A DNA stretch of 64,000 nt from Cercophora sp. LCS_1 (GCA_036250225.1 JAPZLL010000001.1:1302001-1366000); one strand, 5' to 3'. Counted from the first letter of the stretch, positions 12,332 through 24,307 are shown. Notes: generated by a model not told the origin, from the letters alone. Translations and numbers: made by a program.

Positions 12332-13429
12332 ATGGAATCACCTCGTTCGCCAAAACGGCGGAAGATTCTTGCGTCAATCAACCCCCTAGAGACACGTGTC
12401 AATAGCGACGACGATGATGGCTACCGTCCCCGCCATCCCCACCAACGCGAAAAGTTGAGGGCAGCCCCTCCTCGCGATAACAGCCCAGAAGACCCCGCCC
12501 CAGCGAGGAGTCCCAAAGAAGCACAAGAACACGTACCTCCCGAGACTGCCCCAAAGGAAGACACTTCCGACCCCTCCTTGCACCACAGAGCCTCAAAATT
12601 CCGCTTCAAATCCTCCAAATCCCACCGCAGCTCTCGTCACAAGGACGACCAACGCTCCCACTCCCCATCAACACACCGCCACCACAGGCGCCACCGCTCC
12701 CGCTCTCCCCGCCGTCGCCGACATGGCATAAATAGCTGCCGCTCGCCCTCCCCATTCACCAATCCCCCGCTCGACCCCGACGCTGCCTTCCGCGAGTCCC
12801 TCTTCGATGCCATGGCTGATGATGAAGGCGCCGCATACTGGGAATCCGTCTACGGTCAGCCTATCCACGTGTATTCATCTGCACGAGAGCACGTGGGGCC
12901 GCAAGGCGAGCTGGAGCGCATGACGGATGAGGAGTATGCGGCGTTTGTGCGGCAAAAGATGTGGGAGAAGACTCACGCGGGGCTAGTGGAGGAGCGGGAG
13001 CGGCGGGCTAAGGAGCGGGAGGAGAGGAGCAAAAAGGATGCGGAACGCGAGAGGATCCAGAGGGAGATGGAAAGGAGTCTCAAGCGTGGGGAGGAACGGA
13101 GAAGAAAGCGAGTATGGAGTGACAAATGGAGGGCTTACCTGGACGGGTGGAAGGTATGGAACGGTGAGGTGGGGGGTATCCCGTGGCCTGGGGGCAAGGG
13201 TAATGAAGAAGTGAGAGAGTTCTTTGTCAGGGGGTTGGGGTTGGAAGAAGTTGGCGAGCAGGAATTCTTAAAAGTGCTCAAGGAGGAGCGGGTAAGATGG
13301 CATCCGGATAAAATGATGCAGAGGATGGGAGGTAGTGGGGAGGTGGATGCAGACGTTATAAAGGAGGTGACGGCTGTTTTCCAGACCATTGACAGCCTGT
13401 GGAACGACACTAAGAAAACAGCTGGTTGA
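12332..13429 (+). CDS. NFKBIL1-like protein with J-like HPD motif
   Basis: A 365-residue basic protein, single exon. The N-terminal 150 residues are rich in Ser, Arg and His (RS/RH-like, disordered), as in splicing-associated proteins. The C-terminal half matches the layout of NF-kappa-B inhibitor-like protein 1 homologues: a charged helix from about residue 215 (MTDEEYAAFVRQKMW, then an E/R-rich helix), a WSDKWRAYLDGWK block, and a terminal J-domain-like segment with VRWHPDK. The ATG at 12332 (MESPRSPKRRKIL) is chosen because the frame upstream of it has no ATG. The family is linked to mRNA processing in animals; its role in fungi is little characterised, so a nuclear RNA-related function is inference. 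The gene is convergent with the small secreted-protein gene that follows. Confidence 0.8.
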   Translation: MESPRSPKRRKILASINPLETRVNSDDDDGYRPRHPHQREKLRAAPPRDNSPEDPAPARSPKEAQEHVPPETAPKEDTSDPSLHHRASKFRFKSSKSHRSSRHKDDQRSHSPSTHRHHRRHRSRSPRRRRHGINSCRSPSPFTNPPLDPDAAFRESLFDAMADDEGAAYWESVYGQPIHVYSSAREHVGPQGELERMTDEEYAAFVRQKMWEKTHAGLVEERERRAKEREERSKKDAERERIQREMERSLKRGEERRRKRVWSDKWRAYLDGWKVWNGEVGGIPWPGGKGNEEVREFFVRGLGLEEVGEQEFLKVLKEERVRWHPDKMMQRMGGSGEVDADVIKEVTAVFQTIDSLWNDTKKTAG

Positions 13430-14061
13430 GCTGTGGGAAGAGTTTTGGTAGTTTGACAACGAGTAAACCCATGACATTGGGAGTAGCACTTTAGATACCC
13501 ATTTGACAATTAGAACTATTTTTGTTTGCACACTTCTGGTTTATGGAGTCCTGCTTGAAAAAAAGACAGGGGCCCGAAGAATAGGGGCTCTGTTTTGTTG
13601 ACGTCACCCCTTGTTCCCCCTTTTCCATGCAGCACTAACAATTTTTGATGCCAATACTCACCACTGGGGTCATTACTGTAAACCGGGCGCCCAAGAAGAG
13701 AAAAAAGAACGGTAGCCATCACGGATCTTGGGCGTCTTTGAACGCCAGTCAGTTACTTTACTAAATACCATCGCAAGCATCTCCATGATTTGGCGTCCGC
13801 ATACTAGTTCAGATCATTCCGACAGACCCAGCAAGTCACCGAGTGTCACCTCATACTGCAGCGCAGGAAACAATTCTTTCAACGTCTTTAACACCTGTCA
13901 ATTAAACCCCTATCCTGATGGACTAAAATACCAAATGACCAATTCAGACCCCCACAATGCCAACACCGAGGCGCAATGCCATCTAAGCCAACATCACCAA
14001 AGCGTCTCCTCTCCCCAAGTGAATTGAAAGATGCATCTAGCCCCAACCGCTGCCGCTCCTC
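13430..14061. other. Convergent intergenic region
   Basis: The spacer between two 3' ends. It is A/T-richer than neighbouring coding DNA, as expected for 3' untranslated sequence, and holds no supported gene. Confidence 0.6.
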
Positions 14062-14543
14062 CTAAAGATTCGCCAGGACAGCGGCACCGCCAAAGAGGGC
14101 GCCGATAGCGACGGCACCTGTCTTAGCGGGCGCCGCGTTGGGGCTCGTGGCTGTCGAGGCGGTGCTCGAGGCAGCCGCAGTGACCGAGCTGACGCGCGAG
14201 TTGACGGAGCTGGTAAACGAGGCAAGCTCAGAGGTGAGCGAATCCCTGTCAGAGCCGGTAGCCGTGGCGAGCTGGGACGAAAAGGACGAGAGACGGCTCT
14301 GCGCATCGTCGGTGATGGAGCTGATCTGCGAGGTGGCGGCAGAGGTCACAGAGGACAGGACCGAGCTGGCGTGGGAGGAGGCCGAGCTGCTGCGGGAAGC
14401 GAGGCTGGACGTATCGGTGCTGGTGAGAGTAAGGGTTTGAGCCTGCTGTGCGTTAGTTCCGATGCGCTGCCTACTGCGGAAACGGTTGGATGACATACCG
14501 AGGCCAAAGCGGCGAAGGCAGTGAGGAAGGCGGTATAACGCAT
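14062..14543 (-). CDS. Small secreted Ser-rich protein, probably GPI-anchored
   Basis: Two exons, 14499-14543 and 14062-14442, separated by a 56-nt intron (GTATGT...CAG), give 141 residues. Exon 1 encodes a hydrophobic signal peptide (MRYTAFLTAFAALAS) that joins in phase 0 to AQTLTLTSTDT. The body is very rich in Ser, Ala and Thr, so heavy O-mannosylation is likely. The C-terminus (AVAIGALFGGAAVLANL) is a hydrophobic tail after a small-residue region near NAAPAKTG, typical of GPI-anchor addition signals. The expected location is plasma membrane or cell wall. No enzymatic domain is visible. Similar short Ser-rich GPI proteins are common in filamentous fungi but fast-evolving, so no precise family is assigned. 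Confidence 0.8.
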
Positions 14544-15632
14544 CTTGTTTGTTGAGGGGAAAATCGGGGGGGGTTCTGAGGTGGGTTATTGGGGGTGTTG
14601 GCGGGAGATGCTGAACGAGAAGTTTTGTTGCAGATGGGATGGGGAAATTCAAATGCAGGCAGGTCTCAAGAGGTAATCCTTATATAACCTTGTGGATAGC
14701 CCATGGCCAGCATCCTTTCCGCCCCGAGCTTGGGACTGACGCTCAAGCGGGCCTCTAGCGTTCGTTCGGCAAGCCGCACATGGAAGCGCTGGAATGGGAG
14801 TCAACCGGCTTCCACCACGCGGGGTATGGCCGGTGACGCAACCGGGAGCCACCGGACGGTAGCCGCTGTCGATAGCGTGTCGATCATATCCAGCGGTGTC
14901 GTTTGTGGTGGCGGACTCGAGAAAAGCCACGCAGCACCGAAGCCTCACACCGAGCTACTCTACTACCCAGGTCGCTGTTGCGCTCCGAACCGTTCGTTGC
15001 TTCCTCCCTTGGCATCATCATGATTGCATCCAAGTAAGCATCGCACTTCGTCACGGCGGAGGAGTGAAGCACAGCATGATCCGGAGCTTCCGGATGGCAA
15101 TCCATCAAGTTGTCTTCTACCCTGTGCCCTGTGCCCGGCGTGAAGATCAAAATCTCTCAGCCGGAATCCCCGACGCGAGGCGATCAGATACTCGCTTGAT
15201 GCTAGCTCAAAGTTACTGCATATGTCTGTGTCATTCAACCCCTGAGCTCCCTGGATGCGACGGCACAGGAGCTACATGCATGCGGCACAGGGGTTCCAAC
15301 TTTAAATCGACGCCCGCGGGTCGACAACTAGGAGCTGCAGTCAGCGTGCTGGGAGCGGAGCAAAGCGCCGAGAGCGGTTGGGACGGCACTGGCATCATGC
15401 CAGTGGCATCCAGGGCCCAGCAAAGCCGCTGGCATTTGCGGGCATTTCTCGCCTGTGCCCCTCTGGATATCTCCACCCATGACATCATCGCTCTAGTCGG
15501 CGCAAAAAGAAACTCTGCTTAAACCTGCTTTGCGAGCCAAGGCGTTTCGTCTGAACCTCTTCAGCTAGGAAACGCCATCTTGACTTCAACGGTCAGGGGC
15601 TGATGCGACTGCGGCTTTGGTAGCCCCAAGCC
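14544..15632. other. Intergenic region between the secreted-protein gene and SIN1
   Basis: It includes the leader and promoter of the minus-strand secreted protein (first 100-300 bases) and the 3' flank of SIN1. Frames on both strands are short or overlapping. No gene is supported. Confidence 0.55.
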
Positions 15633-18173
15633 TCAGACTTCCCGGTACGGCGATATCCCCTTCTTCAGCTCCTCGACAATCTCGACAGCGTATTCTGCGC
15701 TGCTCGTGACAAAGTCGTATCGCTTGCTTTCCGTCGCTTTGTAGACAACGAGCTGGGATAGCCTGTTAGTGGACGCTTCTCATTCAGTCAACACGCAGCC
15801 CGGCATACCTTGAAGTTTGTGGGGTGTTTATGCGACACTTTGCAGCCAACAACGTTGCTGAAGTGGACCGTTGTTGTCTTGCCGTCGCCCTCGACCATCT
15901 TGCCGCCAGAGGCTGGCATGATGTGGATATACTCACCGTCGATTGCAAACAACCTCTCCGACATCAGCCGCATCGCTTGCTTCCTCCAGACGGTGTACTT
16001 TTTGTAGTTTGAAGTGACCCCGAGTTCCTTTTGTTTGAGGATCTCCTTGGCTAGAGGGTGTGTGCCCATGATCTTTGCCTTCTTCGACTTGTTCCAACTT
16101 GCGTTGTCTGCAAACAGGAGAGGTCTGGGCGATGAGCTGCTCGGCGAACCGGTCATGGTGAGCGGCCCATCAGTCGCAAATCTTCGCCTGTAAAGATCCA
16201 GGTCCGTCATGTTCCCGAGAGAGGAAACGGTACGGTCTAGAAGCACCACTGTGCCCGAGTTCGGAAGTTTAAGGACATGGTTGGCCTTGTCTAGCTGCCT
16301 CTTGCGACACACGATGTCCAAGACCTCGCCAAGCCAAGTTTCAGTGGTGACATCCAGCGTGACCATCTGTCCTGGTGCAATGTCCGATGAGTGTATATGG
16401 ATACGCAGCAGCTTCTTCTCTCCCCTCACAGTGGCCTGTGATGCAGGCTGTGATGGCTGTGGGAGGTCGGCAAAGGATGTGTTGGCGCGGTGTATAGTGT
16501 TGAGCACTGGGTTCTCACGCGGTTGCACCGGAGGAGGCATAAAGTTGTCGGGCCTGGGAGTGCCTTTTGGCGTGACGTCCTCAGCCTCGCGGTCGCCAGC
16601 CCCTTCCTGCTCGAATTGCGGAGTAAGTTTCTGGTTCTCGGTATGCTCACTCTCGGAGGCCGGTGCCAGTGCAAAAATGTCGTAGACTTTGGAATTAGAT
16701 CGCGATCGTCCAGCCTTATTGTTCGCGGTTGTGAAGGAAATGAGTTGCTTCTTCCGCTCAAGTGGTGGAAAGTCATCATCCACCTCTCCGTCTTCTTCAA
16801 CCATGCGCAGTGTCCACCAATTTACGTTCAACTTGCCACTGGGTAGCGGCGGCTCAAGCTTCTCCTCGTTGTACCTCCAAAGACTGAGCCCGATGAGATC
16901 GGCAACCGTCACTGATCGATCACCGCCCTCCCCTTCATGCACGGTCCGACGGATAAGAACCTCAAAGGGTTTGGAAGGGGTTTTGGAAAAGGGAGCGTAA
17001 ATCCGCAGCAAAATAGGGTTAGGGTCACCTTGACCTGAAAGCGAAGCAAACCCATCGAAGGGCAGTGTTGGTTTCGTTTTTTTGGCCTTTAGGGCGGCTG
17101 AGAGAAGACTCTTGGGCTGGACCATACTCAAGGGTCGAATCGTGCTCATGGGTCGCGGAGGCGGCAACTCTCCAATCGATATTTGCAAGGGGGGGGGCAT
17201 TGCCGACCTTCGAATTGTCAACCGTCTCGTGAACTCCCGGGGAGGCGTCCCGACGACTTGATCTCTAGGAGACGCGTTCGTGGGTCCCTTGACGGCATCC
17301 AGGATGGAGGCCGAGTCGATACTTTCAAGGAAGGCGGACGACATATCGGAGGCGTCCGAATCCTCCTCTTCTTCCTCCAGGAGATCGCTCTCCTGACGTT
17401 TAATCTCGACAGATGGCTCCGAGCCCACTTTAATCGACGGGGGCTTGGCCCCACGGGCGGCTGCCCTAGCTGCTTCTCTTTGCCTGTGGAAGCCCGACGC
17501 ATCAAACTCATTCTCGGACGAAACTTCGCTACTTGTAACCGTATCTCGACGAGCTCTCTCCTTTACTGTCTCGAGGGCTGACTGTGAGCCTCGCCGTGGG
17601 GCCGGACGGGGTGAAGCGGCGGTTGGAGTCGGGCGCAGATTGGACGATTGAAGTGGCGACGACCCAGAACGGTTGCGCAATGGCATCTTGGCGAATTTGA
17701 TCTGCTGGGCGGCGCGCTGGTCGGGCTCGTCGTCGCTCTCATCGCTTAGATCGCTGCTATCGTCTTCCTCCATCTGCTCCCGGCGTCTCCGGCGTTTTGT
17801 TGCCAGGCCTTGGCTCGCTGTCTCGGCCGCGCCGCCTGCAAAGACGCTCCCCTCATCAGCTTCATCTTCGAGCGAGAGGCCCGCAAGGCGCGGCGCCTGG
17901 AAGTATTCGGACGCGATCGCGGTAGGAATCGGCGGGGAATGAGTCCGTTTGATCAACGCTGGATTCGGGCGCCATCCTGCCGCCTTGAACGGGGCCGAGT
18001 TGAGGAAGTTCTCGTTGAGGGTGAAAAGACGCTCGCCAACGCCATCGGCAACCTCGTGCAGGTAACTAGAGCGTAGCTGGTACAGGACCAAGCTAGCAAT
18101 AAAGTCAGAACGAGGTCACCATGCAGAATGTCTTTCGAGGATGCACACACTCTTCAGCCTGGATCACAGACAT
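15633..18173 (-). CDS. SIN1: SIN1/AVO1, TORC2 complex subunit
   Basis: Three coding exons (18151-18173, 15809-18092, 15633-15752), introns of 58 and 56 nt, 808 residues. SIN1 is an essential scaffold of TOR complex 2 that recruits AGC kinases (Ypk/Akt type) at the plasma membrane. The tiny first exon joins to give MSVIQAEDLVLYQLR, the usual SIN1 start. An acidic/Ser-rich region (about 100-270) precedes the CRIM domain at about 345-460 (LLRIYAPFSK, LNVNWWTLRM, EEDGEVDDDFPPLER), a Ras-binding-like ubiquitin fold at about 570-645, and a C-terminal PH domain at about 695-808. The last exon restores the PH helix (VVYKATESKRYDFVTSSAE). The first intron uses a GTGTGT donor, less common than GTAAGT. 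The gene is divergent from the PRCC gene with a 664-bp spacer. Confidence 0.93.
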
Positions 18174-18837
18174 TGCTCAGGCCGCCGCATTGGGGGCATC
18201 GGAAACTGTAGCGATTGCCGATCGCGGACGCTGACCCAAAGGGTGGATGGAGTTGAGCGATTTGTCTGCCCGCCAGGTTCTAATATTCGTAATGTACGAC
18301 TGGTGTCGAGAAACTCGAGCTCAGGGGGAGTTGTGGAACGTCAACGCCATCGCAAATCAAGGGAGGCAGGTTGATTGAATCGCAACGGCTCGACAAGCAA
18401 TGGCCGATCTTCGGTTGTGTGGGGAAATCAGCCTCGTGAAACAAGGATGGTTCCGACTGGAAGCCAAGACGGCCGTGCACCCATATGTCCATACTTCAGT
18501 GAACTTGCAGCAGGACTTCAAAAGATCCGGGTGTGTTCGAGGAGGGTACTACCAATTGTATCAGTCAAAACATTTAGTTACTGGTAGTTCTAAACTCCCG
18601 GGCAGTCTTTCAAGCACTACACTGCCAGTCGTGTGACGATTTCGCACCAAAACAGCTTCCCCGAGAACCCCCTGTAGGTACTTAGCACCCAGCGGGGTCA
18701 GGTCGCGTTGAATGCGTTTGACGCCACGGCAAACGAAACAAGCATCGACGAATGTCGACCTTTGACTAACCACCATCATCACTCGCAACCAGTTCTGTGC
18801 ATCCCCTTCACCACAAATCCGTCCAAGGTCCGCAGCT
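18174..18837. promoter_or_regulatory. Divergent promoter region, SIN1 / PRCC gene
   Basis: A 664-bp spacer between two head-to-head start codons. It must hold both promoters. I see no clear consensus element that I can assign, and no gene. Confidence 0.6.
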
Positions 18838-20019
18838 ATGGCTCTAGTTGACTACTCCGACTCAGATTCCGACGCTGAACCCGTCCAGAAAGCCCCAAAG
18901 CCAACACAGTCGGCCTCCAACACCAAGAAGCCATTTCAAAAACTCATCGACCGCTCTGGCTCCGGGCCGAACAAGATCGTTGTCCAACTACCCACCACAT
19001 CTTCCGCTGATGCCGACACGCCCGAGCCTCCAGCAAAGCGAGCCAAGATCGCAATGGGAGGCAGTCGCTTCAGCAGCTTTGGCTCCTTCTTACCACCCCC
19101 GAAAAAGACCAACGCCACCTCAGCACCCGCCGCATCCTCGTCGGGAGGTAGCGCTCTCGCACCAGGTATTCACCTCAAAACAGGCGCTGAGCCAGCCTTT
19201 GCACGATCGAGTGCAAAAGACTTCGATGATGCCGACGACGACTCGGTGCCGCCCGCGACCAATGGCCTCAATCTCCCTGCACCAAGGAAGGGACCGACTA
19301 TCCCCGAGGGACAGAAACCTGAAGAAGAGGTCAAACTCGTTGGAAAACCGCTCATGTTCAAACCGCTCTCGGTTTCGAGGAAACCAACGAAGAAGAAGAC
19401 GGTTGGTTCCGTAGCGAAGACTGCGAGCGCAGGGGCGGTTCCGTCATCAGCATCATCAGCTCAAGCGACGCCACCTCCAGCACCACCGCCCCCGAAGAAG
19501 GTATCGCTCTTTTCCACAGACGATGACGAGCCAGTAAAGCCCGCCATCTCCAATCCTGAGCCGAGCAGTGCGTACGAACCGCTATTTTCAACCGATCACC
19601 CGGCTGCTGAGGACGACGAAAACGATGTCACGTCGGCCTACGAGACTTACCAGGCCCCGGCTCAACCCTCCGCCCACTCCCCCTCCTCCTCAAGCCTGGA
19701 CAACATTACCTCTGGCCTGCAACTATCGGCTGCCGCGCAACGTGAGCTGTTTGGCCGAAAGGGAGCTGCCAGCGCCGCAGATCTCACCAATGCGCGGGTT
19801 GTCAACTTCAACATGGAGCGCGAATACGAGCACAATCAAGCGTTGCGATCTTCAGGGGCCGAGCAGGTGTACAACCCCGTGCGGTCCATTGCGCCTGGTA
19901 AGCACAGTCTCCGGCAAGTGGTGGCGATGGCGCAGAACAACCAGAGCGCGCTGGAAGACAGCTTTGCACAAGGAAAGAACAAGAAGCGGGACGCTGCGGG
20001 ACGATATGGATGGTCGTAA
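18838..20019 (+). CDS. PRCC-domain protein (mitotic checkpoint/splicing-linked)
   Basis: Single exon, 393 residues. The start MALVDYSDSDSDAEP, the Pro/Ala/Ser-rich low-complexity middle, and the conserved C-terminal block (residues about 310-393, including VYNPVRSIAPGKHSLRQV, then ending in KKRDAAGRYGWS) match the PRCC family. Human PRCC interacts with MAD2B and pre-mRNA splicing factors; the function in fungi is not established, so a nuclear role is inferred. The KKRDAAGRYGW end is the most diagnostic element. No intron is needed. Its 3' end is convergent with the next gene, 197 bases away. Confidence 0.88.
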   Translation: MALVDYSDSDSDAEPVQKAPKPTQSASNTKKPFQKLIDRSGSGPNKIVVQLPTTSSADADTPEPPAKRAKIAMGGSRFSSFGSFLPPPKKTNATSAPAASSSGGSALAPGIHLKTGAEPAFARSSAKDFDDADDDSVPPATNGLNLPAPRKGPTIPEGQKPEEEVKLVGKPLMFKPLSVSRKPTKKKTVGSVAKTASAGAVPSSASSAQATPPPAPPPPKKVSLFSTDDDEPVKPAISNPEPSSAYEPLFSTDHPAAEDDENDVTSAYETYQAPAQPSAHSPSSSSLDNITSGLQLSAAAQRELFGRKGAASAADLTNARVVNFNMEREYEHNQALRSSGAEQVYNPVRSIAPGKHSLRQVVAMAQNNQSALEDSFAQGKNKKRDAAGRYGWS

Positions 20020-20216
20020 TGCACTGTCCTGGGTGCGCGCGAGGCAACAACAACAGGCTGGAATATGTAAAATGATACCCGGGTATAAATACCAAAAAGT
20101 TGGCAAGAGTACATATGTTACACGAAAGGAATCCCAAACACCCTTTTCCCCGCCTTGAGGCGTACAATGCTGTTCTGTTTTCCAGTCTGTCTCTGCAACA
20201 CAGCAACAAACTCTGA

Positions 20217-22204
20217 TCAACACATCTCGACCCTCGCCGTTCTTGGCAGTCCTTTGGTCATCAGGAACCCCCACTCACCCCGTGTAATGGGCGAGATATC
20301 ATCATATCCGTTGGGCGTCGCTGGCCCCAGGTGTGGCTCGATCGGCGAAGCCAGCTCATTTCCTCCTCCTTGCGCCACCTGGCCCGGCCCAGTCATCATG
20401 ACGCTGTCAATCGACATGCTGGCGTGTGCGTTTGCATTCATACTCATATTCCACCTCATGTTGGCCGGCGGCTGCGTGACAATGGCGCTTCGCGGTCGTG
20501 CCGTCATCTCCCCCTCTTCTTCCTCTTCTTCCCGCTCCAGTCTTATAATGGGCGGCGTCTGCAGCTGCGGCATTTGCTCGCGGAGCTGCATGTTCTTCGG
20601 CTTGGGCTTTTCAAAAGTCGTTTGCAGACGCAGGGCGAGTGAGCGGCCCGGTGGCGCCGCCGATATTTTTGGCGTCATGTGGCGAACTTCTTCGAATTCG
20701 GGATGGAAGCCTTGCGGTTGTTGCATCTCGGCGAGAAACGGCGTCAAAGGTTGCGGCGGTGGTTCGAAATGGATATCAACGGGCTGGAGCTGGACAGTAC
20801 GGTACCAGGCCTCGATGGCGTCGATCTCGGAGTGGGTGCCGTCGTCATCATGCGGGGGGTCAAGGGAGAGGAATAGCTCCTTCTCCTCCGCCGCGGACCA
20901 GTTGAAGGCCGGGGTTGAGCTCCGGGATTGGGGTGGTGTGGCCCATTCTTCGTCGCTGCTCGAACGGGAATCATCAAAGTCTGGATGTGGCGGGGTTTGG
21001 TCGACGGCCGGCGGTCGTTCAATGGGGTTGACCAGGGGCCAAGCTGGCGCTGGATCGACGTCGTTTTCAACTCCGCTCTCCCCCTCCGGTCCCCCATACG
21101 CGCGGCTATACATGCGGCACACATCGGCAAGAGCCGTGTCGCTAACAGGATCGAGCCATCTGTATGTACTCAGCAGGGTGCTTTTTTGTACGTTTTGACG
21201 ACCGTTGGCTAGGATGAGACGTCGGAGTTCGTCCACAGCGTCTTCGAGACGACAGGACGCCTGTGTTCGGGCATATGACTGAAGCGCTGCGCGGAAGGTG
21301 TATAGGTGGTCGAGAGACATAGCTCTCAAGCTCTCTGACGAGAATAAGATCTCGTTTTGCGCTACGGACCGATTGATAAGGTCGATAGGGAGGCCAAGCG
21401 TGGCTGCTGGAACGGCATTTGGAAGCCAGTCCGCACTGTGAAATGCTTCGGTTAACCTCTTTCTCGTCCAAAACAGCCCACAGCCCAGGGGAAGACAAAC
21501 CCAATCTTAAATTTGCGGGCCGTCTTCTCGAATGTTTGGGTGAGAATCTTCTCATCACGCGGGGTCAGGGTGCTGACGTGGATGAATTTGACTCCAAACT
21601 GGCCGGTGGAGGACATGCCACCCGATACAGCACTCGCGGCGTCTGTTGTCGATGAGATCATGGTGAAGGGAGTTGCTGGTGTCAACGGCACCGAGCCATA
21701 TCCCACCGGGCTAGCAGGCCATCGTAATTGGGCGCTGAATGTGCTATCCAAGGTATCCGTGGTCGACGTGGTGGAGACGGAGCTAGTGGAGATGTCGCTG
21801 AAAGCAGGTGAGACCATGCCGTCTCGGAGGTGGTCAAGACCGACGTGAACAATCCTTTCACGGATGGGAGTCTCGGCGCCCGTGCTTGACCGGATGAGTT
21901 GCTTGAAGGAGTTGACTGTTGACGCCGCAAACGTTGTCCGTGCTGGTGTGCTAGCTGGCGAGGCAACAGCGGATGAGGGTGCAGAATCGTAGGGAGTGAA
22001 AGAGCCGCATGACGGCGATGTGAGCGGCGATGTTGGCAGTTGATAGTCCCGTTGGACAACGACCAGTGTGATGTTTGCCCCTTTCCTCGTCAACCGCTTC
22101 GATGCGTACTCAAGAGCTGTGTTGAGACGACTGGGCAGCTGGTAGCCATCAGCTATCGAAGCACCGGCCTCAAGTGGGGCCGAAATAAGATCCTTGAGGG
22201 CCAT
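20217..22204 (-). CDS. Conserved fungal protein of unknown function (possibly DUF7582)
   Basis: Two exons, 21501-22204 and 20217-21435, joined across a 65-nt intron (GTTTGT...CACAG) to give 640 residues; neither half is complete alone. The N-terminus has ASIADGYQLPSRLNTALEYA, then LTLVVV-like strands and a long Ser/Thr-rich insert. The join reads RKFKIGADWLPNAVPAATLG, then LPIDLINRSVAQNEILF and a helical block (LDHLYTFRAALQSYARTQAS). The C-terminal half is disordered and Pro/Glu-rich and ends with ISPITRGEWGFLM. The pattern is that of a widespread Pezizomycotina family; I believe the N-terminal domain is DUF7582, but this label is from memory and only moderately certain. No function can be assigned. 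Confidence 0.78.
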
Positions 22205-24307
22205 TGTTGGATCCCGATGAGTTCGTGAGACAGAAAAGACCGTAGGGCTGTGAAAGAGAACGTAATGCTGCTTCTCCAGGCGAGGGTTGTCGACTGCGGT
22301 GCACCTCGGGCTCGTGTGTCTCCTCTTCCGTCAGAAAACGAAGGCCAGACGGGTCATGTGGTCGAGTCGAGCTGTGTTGCTAGACAACACAATGTCCACG
22401 ACTTGTCGTTCGGGGCGGTTGGGTGGGTGGTTGGGAGGCCGGTCGACTTTAAACAAAAACTTTCCCCACAGAGACGCAGGAACTCGAAATCAGAGAGGTA
22501 AGCCACGATCCGATGCTGCGGGTAGACATGCAAGATGAAACAAAACACCTCTGCAGAGACGGGAGAGTTCTGCTTCGAGATAAAAAAAGACGGCGGCTAC
22601 CTCACATGCTCTCACTCACTCACTCACTCACTGACAGTCAGCAGTGAGAGAGAGAGGAGAGAGGGCCAAAGGGGGCCAGGAGAGGGGGAAGTGGGCAAAA
22701 TAGCTGAAACGAGAGAAGGCCGCTTCGAGCTCGAAGAAGGCTTGCAGATGCCTCCTGCAAGGGCATTGTGCATTTTGCCCTGTTCGGTCGCCGACCACGC
22801 GGCGGTCAGTGAACTGGCTACCCGCCGTGGAGGTCGCGTTTCATGTGCCTCGATAGTCAACATGCATCTCGACCGTGTGTGATGAGGTGATAAGCTCTCC
22901 ACGTCGCCGGCGCCCTGGAAACTGTCAGTCAACCCGCGAAACCTGTTAGGCCTTCGCCCGTGTCTCCGGGTGAATGCTAACAATGCTCTGTCCCAGCTGG
23001 CTCTCCGGCCAAGCCATTGGAACCCTGGAAGGATTCGATGGCTGGAAAGCCTTCTGCCGGTCGTCACCATGTGCTGGGAGCCAACCACTGCACCTCATTC
23101 GTCGATCACAGGCGAGGTGGCAAGGGTCGGCGCTTACCCATCGGCACGCTCACTATTTTCGGGCCAGCAGCTCTCTCATTGCCCGCAACCTTGCGGGGTA
23201 GTCAGCCGTTAGGAAGTCTTGCAAGGGACCCCCGTCCATCCCGCGTCTGTGATGCCGCGTCTGGCGTCTAATCAGTGGACCGTCGCAAAAAATAGCGCCG
23301 TTCCACGAACCACACTAGAACTGGAACTTTTCGATCCCAGTTCAGCCTCCCGTTCAGGTCTCTCGATCTGGCCAAGTCAGGGAGACATCAATCTCGGCTG
23401 ATCCTCTTCCCCTCGAAACGCGGGCTGCCCAAACTGGGGCCATGCTGGAAGTTCCTGAAACTGTGCTTCCGAATGGGCGAGCAAACATTTGAAAGCTGCG
23501 GGTGATGATGACAGAGAGGCCACCGGGCTGGCCACTCCTGCGGCCAAGACTTGTTCTTGCAGATCTCGGGTGCGCCAGCATCGAATTCTTCCGACCTCAT
23601 CACTGCGCTAGCCTCCTTCGGCTGCAGTCTGTCAACGAGTGCCAGTTCACCACTCAACACAAGCGCTGACACTAACTTTACGATGCAGCACGTAGCCTCC
23701 TTGTGCGATTCACGTCTTGATCTAGCCATGGGCATGGCTGTCTATGGAATGTCCTTATTATGCAGTCTAAGAACACAATCAACCCAACCATACCAAAAAC
23801 CCTGTACCAATCCGGCCCAGGACAGTCCGGTCCTATCCTTACTCCCCAAATAAGAAATCAGAAAAGTTCCAGAATGCAGACAAACCTAAAGAAGTACCAA
23901 GATCCCACCTTCTCCGTTCCCCATGAAAAGTGAAAAAAGCAAAAGGCCCAACCTTTTTCTTCCAGACGCCGCCGCTCCCGTAGGCCTTACTAACCTTCCA
24001 GTTCCGTTCCCCCTAGCGCCAACCGATAGAGTCCCAAAACCCAAAACCTACCTCCCGACTCCTCTAGTTAATCATGAGAGCGCGATGGTGCGCTCATGCA
24101 AAACGTGCATTCAGTCGTCCAGTCATATGACCCCTTCTCCTCTTCCTACAAGCCGGGGCAGCCCGCATGGGCGCCAACATCCCACCACGATTACCCACCC
24201 CTCTGCTATAGGTCCGAGTCTGGCAGATCCCCACTTACGTCCCCAAAGTTCTCCATGGGCTCTGAGCACCCAGACGAGTTCTCCCATTCTGCATGGATGC
24301 CATGTGA
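22205..24307. other. Spacer between the unknown fungal gene and the deubiquitinase gene
   Basis: This 2.1-kb stretch holds the promoter and leader of the minus-strand unknown gene and the 3' flank of the deubiquitinase. It includes an ACTC tetranucleotide repeat at 22611-22634 and a G/A-rich block immediately after it. No supported gene. Confidence 0.55.
22611..22634. repeat. (CTCA)n tetranucleotide microsatellite
   Basis: Six near-perfect tandem CTCA units about 400 bases upstream of the start codon of the minus-strand gene, followed by a purine-rich tract. Likely in the leader or promoter and potentially length-variable. Confidence 0.9.

Noticed and set aside
14062..14652. 196-residue unspliced version of the secreted protein
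   Set aside because: It lacks a signal peptide; splicing of the 56-nt intron gives a clean signal peptide and the same body.
20155..21198. 347-codon plus-strand frame
   Set aside because: It is antisense to the second exon of the conserved unknown gene, has Ser/Gly/Cys-rich composition typical of shadow frames and no motif.
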